Under the pieces are notes generated by a model. It searched no databases, was not told the origin of the DNA, and worked only from the letters and a program-made list of their open reading frames with translations. Positions 1-8,160 of a stretch of 64,000 bases of DNA are shown piece by piece. Source of the DNA: Paraclostridium ghonii (lineage in GTDB: Bacteria; Bacillota; Clostridia; Peptostreptococcales; Peptostreptococcaceae); the NCBI RefSeq assembly GCF_030815085.1, contig NZ_JAUSWG010000004.1. One strand, given 5' to 3'. The translations under genes were made by a program, and so were the position numbers. Each line of letters opens with the position of its first letter. The first letter of the stretch is position 1.

Positions 1-248
1 TTTAACACTTTTGTATTATTCAAATCAATATTAAAAAAATCATTTACTATAAAAATTTCTTTATCAATATCTATTACCTTATCATCATCAAACATAATTA
101 TATTTTTATTTTCTTTATCTTTTACACATTTGTTTATATTATAGGTTACTGCTTTAAATAAATTTTTATCTGCTATTTCTAAAATATTTATATATCTTTC
201 ATCAAAATTAATTATATTTTCTATATTATTAAATCTTAATGATATCAA
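1..248 (-). CDS. csn2: Csn2, type II-A CRISPR adaptation protein (N-terminal part, runs off window)
   Basis: The first 82 codons are present; the gene continues past the left edge. Csn2 is the ring-shaped double-stranded-DNA-binding partner of Cas1-Cas2 and Cas9 in type II-A spacer acquisition. The start is a TTG whose bases overlap the cas2 stop as TTGA, preceded by GGTGG at good spacing, so translation is probably coupled to cas2. The visible part begins with ISLRFNNIENIINF and is a typical Csn2-like beta-rich N-terminus. The call rests mainly on position directly after cas9-cas1-cas2, because the N-terminus of this family is poorly conserved. Expected full length is about 220 residues. Confidence 0.85.
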   Translation of the reverse strand, partial: MISLRFNNIENIINFDERYINILEIADKNLFKAVTYNINKCVKDKENKNIIMFDDDKVIDIDKEIFIVNDFFNIDLNNTKVL

Positions 249-565
249 AATACCACCAACCTATTAGTACTATCTACTATATTATTTTCACCACTTCCTA
301 CTACATATTCAATATTGGCAAACTGTTTTTCTGTTATTACCATCATTTGAATTATCCCATTTGGAGCTTTATTTTTTCTCACTCTGTCTTGAATTAGTTT
401 TGCTACTGTCATATTTAATGCTATTTTAGTATATATTGATTCTTGCATCATAATAAAACCTTCACTTATCAAGAATTGTCTAAATTTTGTATAGCTTTTT
501 CTCTCTTGATATGTAGTAGTTGGCAAATCAAAAAATATTATTATTCTCATATATCTATAACTCAT
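245..565 (-). CDS. cas2: CRISPR-associated endoribonuclease/integrase subunit Cas2
   Basis: At 106 residues it has the normal length for Cas2, the small dimer that bridges two Cas1 dimers in the spacer integrase. The ferredoxin-like first strand RIIIFFDLP carries the conserved Asp (D13). The ATG overlaps the cas1 stop (ATGA) and its own stop overlaps the csn2 start (TTGA), so the adaptation genes form one translationally coupled block. In type II-A systems Cas2 is needed structurally for integration, and its nuclease activity is generally dispensable; that statement is family knowledge. Confidence 0.96.
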   Translation of the reverse strand: MSYRYMRIIIFFDLPTTTYQERKSYTKFRQFLISEGFIMMQESIYTKIALNMTVAKLIQDRVRKNKAPNGIIQMMVITEKQFANIEYVVGSGENNIVDSTNRLVVF

Positions 566-1431
566 AGCACCTCCATACTTAAAACTTGAGTGATATCCTC
601 ATTTTCTAAAGCCTTAAATATACCTTTTACATACATACTTATTGCATTTGTTAAATAATAGTTTCCATTGTTTATTTTTACCTTCCTATTTAGAATATCT
701 ATAAGCTTTAGTTTATATTCTTTATCAAATTGTTTATCTTTATTTTCATATACTAGATTGTCCACGTATGGTCTAAAAGCTTCCATTAAATCACTTGATA
801 AGTTAAAATAGTTAAATTCATTCTTGTGATGTATTCCAAGTTGTGTCAAATATCCATTTGATGTGATTTCCTTATTAAAACTTGATAGTAATATTGAGTA
901 TCCATAATCTAGTGCATAATTTATATCACAGCTATCGTCTCTTGTAAAATCCATTCCAAATAAACTATTAAAGTATACTTTGGCACTATGTCCTTCTCTA
1001 TTAGTTCTATCAGCTATTTCTATTTCATCTATATATGATAATAGTTTTTTCCAGTTGTCTTTTTCATATTTATATAAAATCGCACTTTGATTTTTGATTT
1101 TTTGTGCTATAATTTCTTTCCATATTATATCTTTAATATTTTGTTTCCATTTTATTTGAGATGTTATTTTTTTGCTTGTGTTATGTGATCCATAGTATGG
1201 CAATACTTCTCCTTTAGGATTATGTCTTTCATCACAAAATATTATTTTTATTTTTCTTTCCATCATTTCACATAGAAGAATAGATGTAATAGATACTAAA
1301 TTAGTATCTATTACAACTGTATTTATTTCTGATAGGTGAACCATATTAAGGTTTTCATTTTTTATTAGCATATAATTATTTTTATAGCTAAGCTTACATT
1401 TATTTGATATTACTACTGTTCTAAAGCTCAT
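562..1431 (-). CDS. cas1: CRISPR-associated integrase Cas1 (type II)
   Basis: This 289-residue protein has the usual type II Cas1 length. It is the catalytic subunit that integrates protospacers at the leader end of the array. The metal-binding signature is visible: NREGHSAKVYF (Glu about 146), GIHH (His about 201-202) and SSDLMEAFRPYVD (acidic residue about 214-217). The N-terminal beta domain ends near residue 95 and the helical catalytic domain follows. Its start lies 11 nt inside the 3' end of cas9, so the two are in one operon. I saw no frameshift or missing catalytic residue. Confidence 0.97.
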   Translation of the reverse strand: MSFRTVVISNKCKLSYKNNYMLIKNENLNMVHLSEINTVVIDTNLVSITSILLCEMMERKIKIIFCDERHNPKGEVLPYYGSHNTSKKITSQIKWKQNIKDIIWKEIIAQKIKNQSAILYKYEKDNWKKLLSYIDEIEIADRTNREGHSAKVYFNSLFGMDFTRDDSCDINYALDYGYSILLSSFNKEITSNGYLTQLGIHHKNEFNYFNLSSDLMEAFRPYVDNLVYENKDKQFDKEYKLKLIDILNRKVKINNGNYYLTNAISMYVKGIFKALENEDITQVLSMEVL

Positions 1432-4400
1432 TTAATAATTCACTTCCTTTTAATGGTATCTGAATCATACCTGTTACTGATTGGAATATGAATGTTGTTT
1501 TATCTATTTTATTGTTTTTTCCACTTAACCTTCCAACTCTTTCTGATAACTTAATTAATTTTAAATTTCCATTTGTAGCATTTGCTTGAGTTATTTTTAA
1601 AATTTCAAGTATTACTTTTATTTTATCTTCTTTTTTTAACTTTATAAATTCATCTTTATTATCTTCTATTTTAGAATATGCAGATTTAAAAACACTGTAT
1701 TCTTTTAATGACTTTTTAACTATAACTTTATAAGTATTTACTAATATTTCATCACTTATTTCATTAATATACTTAGGTATTTGCATATTATGTACTACTT
1801 TCACTATATCTATAGGTAATAGTAATTGTTTTGCATTATTCCATTCTGTATCTGATGTTATATAGAATGTACCTTCTTCATTCTTAATTAATTGATTTTT
1901 ATATATTTTATCTTTAATTATATTAACAGAGTTTAGTCTTTTATCTTTCTCTAGATAATTTTTTAATTGTTCTTTATTTTTAATCTTTGATGCTATTCTT
2001 ATTGGTATTCCTACTAATTCTTTAACTATCTTAGACTTTTCTCTACCTTTTGTTGTTTTAATTTCTTTATGTTCTATAATAGAAAAATATGACATTTGAT
2101 TCCCTTCGTAATAGCCATATTTTAAGACATCTAAATTTTTCTTAATAGGTATTCTTTTATCAATTGTGTGTTTATCATATTTTCCTCTAATTGTATCATT
2201 ATAGAATTGACCTTTACCTTCACTTACTCTTTTAGTTATATACATATCCTTATAATCTAGTTGTTTCTTTATTAAAGATATACTCTTATCCTTGTCCCAA
2301 ATCACAGTTTTATTTTCTTCATAGGTATTATTCATACTATTAAGTATAAATCCATATTTATTTTTTCCTTTTTCTAATGCTTTAGACTTTACCTTGTTAT
2401 ATTCACTATATACAAATTCATTTTCTAACTTTGGAAATCTTCTTTGAATATAATTTCCTACAACACTTGTTAAAAATGCATCATGCCCATGATGATAATC
2501 ATTTATTTCTCTTACTTTATAAAGTTCATATTTACTTCTAAAGTCTGATATCAACCCTGCTTTTACTGTTACTATATTTGTTTTTTCTTTGTAGATATTA
2601 GTGAGTAAGTTAGCTACATGTTTTGATATTTGTCTTGTTTCTACTAACTGTCTATTTATAAATCCTTCAACCTCATACTTGTTTATAAATTCTTTATTTA
2701 AGTTATTAAATTTCTTAACACTTATTAAACCTTTTTCTTTTAAATATTCCCATCTTCTTTGTGTTTCTTTCCAGTTAGCTTTTGTATCTTTTATATATGC
2801 TAATGGCATCTGTTGATTGCTTCTTCTTTGATTGTCTTCTTTTCTTACTAACACTAGGTTATCTAAACTATCATCTTTTATCAAAGATCTAAAAATTATA
2901 TGGTCTACCTCATAGTTGTCTAGTTGCTCAATTTCTATAGGTTGCCCACTATACATACATTTTCCTAATTGTAAAAAATACAAATATCTTTTTATATTTT
3001 TTAATTCATCTTTTCCAAGTTTTGATTTTAAATTTTTTATATCTAGCTTACTTACAAATTCATTTCCATCAAGATTTTTATATAAATCAGTTATTATTTT
3101 GTTTCTTGATTTTGTTCTTTTTGATTGTTGGTCTTCTCTCGCAAATTCTATAAATATATTCTCTGGATGATATCCTTTTATTTTTATTATTTCCTCAACT
3201 ATTTTTATACTTTGCCATATTCCTCTTTTAATAGCTGGTGAACCTTGTAAGTCTTTTACTAAATCTTTATAATTTATTTTTAATTCTTTATCTATTTTAT
3301 TTTCAGCTTCTATTTTTTCTTTAAATCCTAATTCTTTATTATTTATTATTTGCATGAAATTTAGACGATTTTTTTTATATCCATTTTTCAAATAATCTAA
3401 TATAGTTCTTTTATTGCTATATGAATCATAAACATATATTTCATTTATAAGCTTTTTTGATAACCTTGCCCATCCTTTGTATCTTAGGTTTACAATTTTA
3501 TCAAGTTTTTTAGTATCATTTTTTAATTTTGGATAGTCTGTTTCTATTTTTTTTCTAAGTATCTTTTTATCTTCAAATATAGTTATCCACTCTATAATTT
3601 TTTCTACCATTTCTCTATTTTCGCTGTTCATTAGCTCATCCATACTAATGTCTAATATCTTCATAAAATCTATAAATGGCGTAAAAGATGTTGCAGCTTC
3701 TTTATCTTTTTGAAGCCCTTCTACTTTATAAGTATTATTTACTGATTGTAAATTCTTCTTAGCCCAGTCTTCTATTCTTTTTTGTGATACTTTTTTATAT
3801 TTTAAAAATACGTCCTTCATTAGATTTTCTATTTGATATTTGTCCAAATTTTTATCATTTATTTTTACTTTATTTATTTCATTGTAGTACATATATTCAG
3901 TAAATAATAATGAGTTTTTCGCTATTACATCTTCACTTGTTAAATAAGTACACTTATTAGTCATTTTCTTTATAAACTCTTTTGCTGTTGCAAATTCATC
4001 TACTATTTCATTTAATCTCCATGGATAAATTTTTTCATTTTCCATGCCTTCTTTTTTTACTATCCATCCAAAGCTACTTTTAGGATTTAATGGTCCTACA
4101 TAATATGGTATTTTAAATTCTAAAAGACACATTATTTTATCTTTATTTTTATTTATTTCTTCATAATACTTACTTTGATTTTTAAGTATTAATTCTAGTT
4201 CTATTTTGTTTAATTGATATGGTATTTGTCCATTATCTTTGGTATTTTGTATTATTAAGTAACTTTCTTTTTCTATTTCTTTTAAAATATACTCTTTTTC
4301 ATCTTTCATAAATTCATCATCCATATGACTATTTATGAATTTAGTAATCATGTTATAAAATTTAGCTCCAACAGTTGAATTATCTCCAACTGATTTATCT

Positions 4401-5482
4401 TTATTTTTTACATAAGTATGATATGATATATCTTTTTTATTATTATTTTTAAATATATCTTTATAAAATTTCATATCATATTTTTTAATTATTTCTTTTA
4501 ATTCATCTAGTTCTTTTCTATATTTATAGTATAAATATACTTTCCCCTGAGAGATATAATCTTCTCCTTGCAATACATGATTTAACATATTCCAATTATA
4601 TAATGCTCTTAAGTTTTCTATTATTTCATACTCATTACCTAATACTTCACTTAATTTATCTAGTTTTCCTTCTACTTCATCTTCATTAAATGAAAAAGAA
4701 TATTCATGTTTTTCTAAATCAATTTCTTCATATTCAAATATTTTTATATAATCTACTTTTAATCCAAGTATTGCATTAAAAATTTCTTTAACTCGGTTTT
4801 TGTTTTTATTATCATTATTTATAGCTAATAATTCCTCTAGTTTTTGTTTTCTTGATAAGGTCTTATTTTTTAATACATTCTCTAGCTCTTTTACATCAAT
4901 ATTTAATTGTATCTCTTTTTCTAGTTCTAATAATTCTTTTTTTAATATTTCATAAGTTTTGTTTATCGAACCTAGTATATTATAAAAGTTTTGCCCCTCG
5001 TATAAAAAATTACCTCTGTATTTAATTATATGGTGTATTGCTAAGTACACTAATCTTATATCTTCTTTTTCATCATTAGTTATAAGCTTATTTCTTAGAT
5101 GATAAATAGTAGGATAATCTTTATAAAATTTTTTGTCTGTATATTCTTTTCCTACTAATAAATTGGATTTGTTGATATTATCTTCTCTATCTTCTAGATA
5201 TAAAAATGATTCTTTTAACCTTCTATAGAAGTTTGTATCTTTTTTTTGAATGTCTTTAGCCATCATTTTTTGTAATAATTCGATTCTTTGTCTTCTTCTT
5301 TCTAACCTTCTTCTCGTACTTCTATGTATTCTCCTATTTTGTGCTGTTTGTGCTTCTTCAAATAATCTTACTCCCCACATATTTTTCTTTTTATACTTAA
5401 GTAGATTGTTATTTTCATCTGTTACTGACCATCCTACAGATGTTGTACCTATATCTAATCCAATATTATATTTTTTTTGCAT
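1421..5482 (-). CDS. cas9: Type II-A CRISPR effector nuclease Cas9
   Basis: The RNA-guided DNA endonuclease is 1353 residues, close to the Streptococcus pyogenes protein (1368). RuvC-I is GLDIGTTSVGW with D10; the Arg-rich bridge helix follows at about residues 49-72; RuvC-II has E779 (IEFARE); the HNH domain has VDHI with H861 and N884; RuvC-III is YHHGHDAFL with H998 and D1001. All catalytic residues are present, so it should be active. The C-terminal PAM-interacting part ends IFQSVTGM..IPL, but an RKR-type Arg pair like that of SpCas9 is not evident (see findings). The start fits D10, although the nearest purine-rich RBS (AAAGGGG) is about 13 nt away, which is long. It is first in the operon cas9-cas1-cas2-csn2. 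Confidence 0.98.
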   Translation of the reverse strand: MQKKYNIGLDIGTTSVGWSVTDENNNLLKYKKKNMWGVRLFEEAQTAQNRRIHRSTRRRLERRRQRIELLQKMMAKDIQKKDTNFYRRLKESFLYLEDREDNINKSNLLVGKEYTDKKFYKDYPTIYHLRNKLITNDEKEDIRLVYLAIHHIIKYRGNFLYEGQNFYNILGSINKTYEILKKELLELEKEIQLNIDVKELENVLKNKTLSRKQKLEELLAINNDNKNKNRVKEIFNAILGLKVDYIKIFEYEEIDLEKHEYSFSFNEDEVEGKLDKLSEVLGNEYEIIENLRALYNWNMLNHVLQGEDYISQGKVYLYYKYRKELDELKEIIKKYDMKFYKDIFKNNNKKDISYHTYVKNKDKSVGDNSTVGAKFYNMITKFINSHMDDEFMKDEKEYILKEIEKESYLIIQNTKDNGQIPYQLNKIELELILKNQSKYYEEINKNKDKIMCLLEFKIPYYVGPLNPKSSFGWIVKKEGMENEKIYPWRLNEIVDEFATAKEFIKKMTNKCTYLTSEDVIAKNSLLFTEYMYYNEINKVKINDKNLDKYQIENLMKDVFLKYKKVSQKRIEDWAKKNLQSVNNTYKVEGLQKDKEAATSFTPFIDFMKILDISMDELMNSENREMVEKIIEWITIFEDKKILRKKIETDYPKLKNDTKKLDKIVNLRYKGWARLSKKLINEIYVYDSYSNKRTILDYLKNGYKKNRLNFMQIINNKELGFKEKIEAENKIDKELKINYKDLVKDLQGSPAIKRGIWQSIKIVEEIIKIKGYHPENIFIEFAREDQQSKRTKSRNKIITDLYKNLDGNEFVSKLDIKNLKSKLGKDELKNIKRYLYFLQLGKCMYSGQPIEIEQLDNYEVDHIIFRSLIKDDSLDNLVLVRKEDNQRRSNQQMPLAYIKDTKANWKETQRRWEYLKEKGLISVKKFNNLNKEFINKYEVEGFINRQLVETRQISKHVANLLTNIYKEKTNIVTVKAGLISDFRSKYELYKVREINDYHHGHDAFLTSVVGNYIQRRFPKLENEFVYSEYNKVKSKALEKGKNKYGFILNSMNNTYEENKTVIWDKDKSISLIKKQLDYKDMYITKRVSEGKGQFYNDTIRGKYDKHTIDKRIPIKKNLDVLKYGYYEGNQMSYFSIIEHKEIKTTKGREKSKIVKELVGIPIRIASKIKNKEQLKNYLEKDKRLNSVNIIKDKIYKNQLIKNEEGTFYITSDTEWNNAKQLLLPIDIVKVVHNMQIPKYINEISDEILVNTYKVIVKKSLKEYSVFKSAYSKIEDNKDEFIKLKKEDKIKVILEILKITQANATNGNLKLIKLSERVGRLSGKNNKIDKTTFIFQSVTGMIQIPLKGSELLNEL

Positions 5483-5488
5483 TATATA

Positions 5489-5517
5489 TTGAATTCCCCT
5501 TTCATTATTTGTATAAT
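5489..5517 (+). promoter_or_regulatory. Promoter of the tracrRNA gene
   Basis: TTGAAT at 5489-5494 and TATAAT at 5512-5517 are separated by 17 bp, a near-consensus sigma-A promoter that predicts transcription from about 5524. It lies only 7 bp outside the cas9 start codon on the opposite strand, so it overlaps the cas9 5' untranslated region. Confidence 0.8.
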
Positions 5518-5523
5518 GTTATT

Positions 5524-5642
5524 AGATGTTAATACCATCTGAAATAACATAACTAAGTTAAAATAAGTCTTTTAAGACTAAGTACCTATATTTAGGACTA
5601 TCCTTTAGAGGATTTAAAAGTTGCTTTTTAAGCAACTTTTTT
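5524..5642 (+). ncRNA. tracrRNA of the type II-A CRISPR system
   Basis: From about 5524 the RNA would contain an anti-repeat (about 5528-5566) leading into AAGTTAAAATAAG at 5555-5567, the sequence that in SpCas9 tracrRNA joins the repeat:anti-repeat duplex to the nexus. A nexus hairpin (AGTCTTTTAAGACT), a CCTA/TAGG hairpin, an ATCC/GGAT hairpin and a U-tailed terminator follow. Length is about 120 nt. The anti-repeat predicts a crRNA repeat related to GTTTTAG..TTATGTTATT followed by TCAGATGG; this is inferred, since no array is in the window. The RNA is antisense to the cas9 leader. Confidence 0.88.
5616..5642 (+). terminator. tracrRNA terminator
   Basis: Stem AAAGTTGCTT/AAGCAACTTT with a 3-nt loop is followed by a T-run, a classic intrinsic terminator and the last hairpin of the tracrRNA. 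Confidence 0.88.
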
Positions 5643-5754
5643 ATTTGCATAATTTTTTATTTCAAACATTATTTATATAATTGTGGAAATATACATGTAT
5701 AGATTTATTTTTATAGTTATAGTATAGTGCTAATTATTTAACTATTCAACAAAT

Positions 5755-6662
5755 AATAAATCAAGTAGAAAAAGCTCGAGATAATTAATCCCGAGCTCAG
5801 ACATCTAATGGAATCGTACATGCGGTCCTCTCATACAGCTCTTGATAAATTTCATTTACTATATTCTGTAGTGATGCAAAATATTGCATTTTAATTTTGA
5901 CATATTAAATAAGTTAATTTCATCAAACCAGCTATTTGGAAGTTACATGTTTACCAGTGTAGATGATAAATTTATCAATCTACTCATAGATATTTTCTTG
6001 AACTGACCTTTGTATCCTAGGCGTCTGAGTTGTTTATGTAATCCCTTAGGTAATTTCCATTCTTTCATCTTTTTCATCCTTAGTCTTCGCTTTATCCATT
6101 TGTATAGCTTAGGTATTTCATTCTTGCAGTTTGCTACTCTAAAATAGTTTACCTATCTTCTAATTTTATCTTTGAATTTAGCAACTCTCTTTGGGTGTAT
6201 TATTATATATTCTTTTTTGATGATAAAACCTAGATATGCTAAACTATCATTTGCATTTGCGATATGTGTTTTCTCTTAATTGACTTTCAATTTTAACTCT
6301 TTTTCTAGAAACTCGGTCGCCATTGCTCTAAACTTACCTGCTTTTGCTATATTTCTATTTGTTCAAATCTATCTGCAATTACAAAAGAGTACAGGACTTC
6401 CTCAGATAAGTCTACCTGCCTGAATATAAACTTATCCATCCTAACTGTTAGAGTTGTCCAACTTTAGTGTTTTTCCATATTTTGCAAGGTTCCCCACTCT
6501 AGTAGCCATCACCAGTTCACTTTCGTTATGTTCCGTATTCCCACTTCGGTTTACTTCAGACTCACCGTTACCAGTGACGCCCTTGCTTACGGGTTATCTT
6601 CCTGTCGGTTATACGATAAGGTTTCTTTCAACCTATCGGCTCAATAAACATGCTGGACGTAC
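5755..6662 (-). mobile_element. Degenerate group II intron (probably group IIC)
   Basis: On the minus strand the region ends with a domain V-like hairpin (GAGCTGTATGAGAGG..CCGCATGTACGATTC, plus positions 5811-5841) and a domain VI-like hairpin (AGCTCGGGATT..AATTATCTCGAGCT, 5771-5798). The 5' part has structured, GC-richer intron RNA sequence such as GGGCGTCACTGGTAACGGTG. The probable 5' end, GTACG at 6662-6658 (a drifted GTGYG), sits exactly after the T-run of the WYL gene terminator, which is the known target preference of group IIC introns. The encoded reverse transcriptase is largely deleted. Total length is about 0.9 kb against about 1.8-2 kb for an intact element, so it is not expected to be mobile. 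Confidence 0.78.
5870..6360 (-). pseudogene. Group II intron reverse transcriptase/maturase remnant
   Basis: Translation of the minus strand in shifting frames gives pieces of an LtrA-type protein: a late RT-domain stretch (ELKLKVN then stop, EKTHIANAND, LAYLGFIIKKEYIIIHP) followed by the maturase/thumb stretch (RRLRMKKMKEWKLPKGLHKQ, LRRLGYKGQFKKISMSRL) and a tail (WFDEINLFNMSKLK). Several in-frame stops and frameshifts interrupt it, and the N-terminal half, including the YxDD catalytic motif, is missing. It lies inside the intron remnant and is non-functional. Confidence 0.8.
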
Positions 6663-6690
6663 AAAAATACAACTCAAGAATAAGTTGTAT
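6663..6690 (-). terminator. Terminator of the WYL regulator gene
   Basis: Stem ATACAACT/AGTTGTAT immediately after the stop codon is followed on the minus strand by TTTTT. The group II intron remnant begins directly after this T-run. Confidence 0.8.
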
Positions 6691-7638
6691 TTAAAAATTT
6701 TGTATCATCTTATTAAGTTCTTCTTTAATTTCTAGCTTCAAATTCTCTGGTTCTATAATCTTAACACAACTTCTCATAGATAGTATCCAACGAATTATTT
6801 CTTCTTTTGATGATAATGTTGCTTCAAATAAAATAGTTCCATCTTTATTTTCTGTGCTTACTTGGTTTTTAGAATATATTCTTTCTCTTACTGAATATGA
6901 AAATGGTGGTGATATAATAAGCTTTATATAAATATCTTCTCCACTTATAATTCCTAAACTATTATCTTTAATAAACTCTTTCACTTTTTCTTCATCTATT
7001 TTTTCAAATACTTCATCAGTTATATCTAATTTATTTATTCTAACTAATTTAAATAACCTCATACTATTTTTACTTTCACAATAACCAATTAGGTATTTCA
7101 TACCATCTCTAGATATTATTTTATATGGATGAATTTTTCTTTCGCTCGTATTATCATAATTTTTAGTATATTGAATATATATCTTTTTATTTAAAATAAT
7201 AGTTTTGTGTATATCCATTTCTATTTTATTTTGTAATTTTAAATTTTTTACTCTTGATGGGATAACTATATTATTAGAAAAATTATTTTCATCATTCGTA
7301 TATTTATTATGTATTTTTAGTTTCTCTTTTAATATTTCTAAACTCTTTATACAATTTTCATCTAAGCTTTCTTTACTTAATTGAGTAATTATTTCTAGTG
7401 ATGATATTTCCTCATCTGTTATATTTGTATCTAATAAATAGTCGTATCCTACGAGTTCATATCCTCCTGTTGGTCCTGGTATTGATTCTAATTCAATACC
7501 TGCTTCATTTAGATCCTCTAAATATTTTCTTATCATTCTTTCACTCACACCTAAGTACAATGCTAGTTCTTTACTTTTCATTCTTCCTTCACTTTTTAGT
7601 ATTAGAAGCAATTTTAATATATTCGAAAATTTACTCAC
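6691..7638 (-). CDS. WYL-domain transcriptional regulator with N-terminal helix-turn-helix
   Basis: This 315-residue protein (GTG start) has a DeoR/HTH_11-type winged helix at about residues 5-60 (LILKSEGRMKSKELALYLGVSERMIRKYL, shown in pieces) and a WYL domain at about 135-225 containing HPYKIISRDGMKYLIGYC, plus a C-terminal WCX-like region. WYL domains bind nucleic acid or nucleotide ligands, and such proteins regulate CRISPR-Cas and other defence loci in several bacteria. It lies upstream of the cas genes on the same strand, separated by the intron remnant and the tracrRNA gene. A role in regulating the CRISPR locus is possible but not shown by sequence. Confidence 0.9.
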   Translation of the reverse strand: MSKFSNILKLLLILKSEGRMKSKELALYLGVSERMIRKYLEDLNEAGIELESIPGPTGGYELVGYDYLLDTNITDEEISSLEIITQLSKESLDENCIKSLEILKEKLKIHNKYTNDENNFSNNIVIPSRVKNLKLQNKIEMDIHKTIILNKKIYIQYTKNYDNTSERKIHPYKIISRDGMKYLIGYCESKNSMRLFKLVRINKLDITDEVFEKIDEEKVKEFIKDNSLGIISGEDIYIKLIISPPFSYSVRERIYSKNQVSTENKDGTILFEATLSSKEEIIRWILSMRSCVKIIEPENLKLEIKEELNKMIQNF

Positions 7639-7690
7639 AATTCATCACTTACCTTTTTTTATTTAGTAAATTATATCACATAAAGATTAA

Positions 7691-7840
7691 TTAAATCCTA
7701 AATTCATTCAAATTCACCATTTCTTAATAGTTAACTTTAACTATATTTCTAACTTGTACTTCACTTATACCAAATTTTCTAGAGAGTTATTTATAGTTAC
7801 CATTAAAACTATTTTTGATTATCTTATCACCACTTTACAA
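7691..7840 (-). pseudogene. Relic of an IS3-type transposase OrfA / helix-turn-helix protein
   Basis: One minus-strand frame reads SGDKIIKNSFNGNYK, stop, LSRKFGISEVQVRNIVKVNY, stop. This is the typical HTH of IS3/IS150-family OrfA (family pattern: nYk.LarkfgiS..qvrnWvk.Y). Two in-frame stops and the lack of any OrfB or terminal repeats show that it is only a fragment. Confidence 0.55.
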
Positions 7841-7970
7841 GAAAATCTAACTCACTAAATATTCTATGTCCTTAAATTAGCGTAGATATGGTATGCGAGA
7901 TAGATTTATCATCAACTTGATTATCTATATTTAAATTATTCTAAATTTACCAATTTTACATACTAAAAAG

Positions 7971-8103
7971 AGTGTATTAAATTTATTTTTACACAAATCT
8001 AGCTACACTCCCAATATTCCTGAATATCTAACTTTTAATTTAAATAAAAGATGGGAGTATAGATGAATTTATTTTTATATAAACCTATCTGCACTCCCAT
8101 TTA
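7971..8103. repeat. Two tandem imperfect repeat/hairpin units
   Basis: Units at 7979-8017 and 8065-8103 share the pattern aattTATTTTTAyAyAAA, then tyTAkCTrCACTCCCA, at about 80 percent identity. Each is also an imperfect inverted repeat: AGTGTA..TACACT for the first and GGGAGTATAGAT..ATCTGCACTCCC (8053-8098) for the second. Function is unknown; they could be duplicated terminator-like hairpins downstream of the fic remnant. Confidence 0.55.
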
Positions 8104-8111
8104 TAACATAA

Positions 8112-8144
8112 AGTATTAAAGTCAGATTAAACCACTTTAATACT
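8112..8144 (-). terminator. Hairpin after fic, probable terminator
   Basis: Perfect 11-bp stem AGTATTAAAGT/ACTTTAATACT with an 11-nt loop lies 17 bp after the fic stop. The T-run after it on the minus strand is poor (TTTATGTT), so termination strength is uncertain. Confidence 0.6.
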
Positions 8145-8160
8145 CTATTCTTTGATTTTA

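Noticed and set aside
2601..3170. Plus-strand open frames inside cas9
   Set aside because: Antisense shadows of cas9, hydrophobic by composition only.
1..5650. Looked for a CRISPR array within the window
   Set aside because: No direct repeats with regular spacers are present; the array must lie beyond the left edge or elsewhere.
6454..6735. 93-codon plus-strand open frame
   Set aside because: It runs antisense through the structured 5' part of the group II intron remnant and the regulator's terminator; no RBS, no recognisable product.
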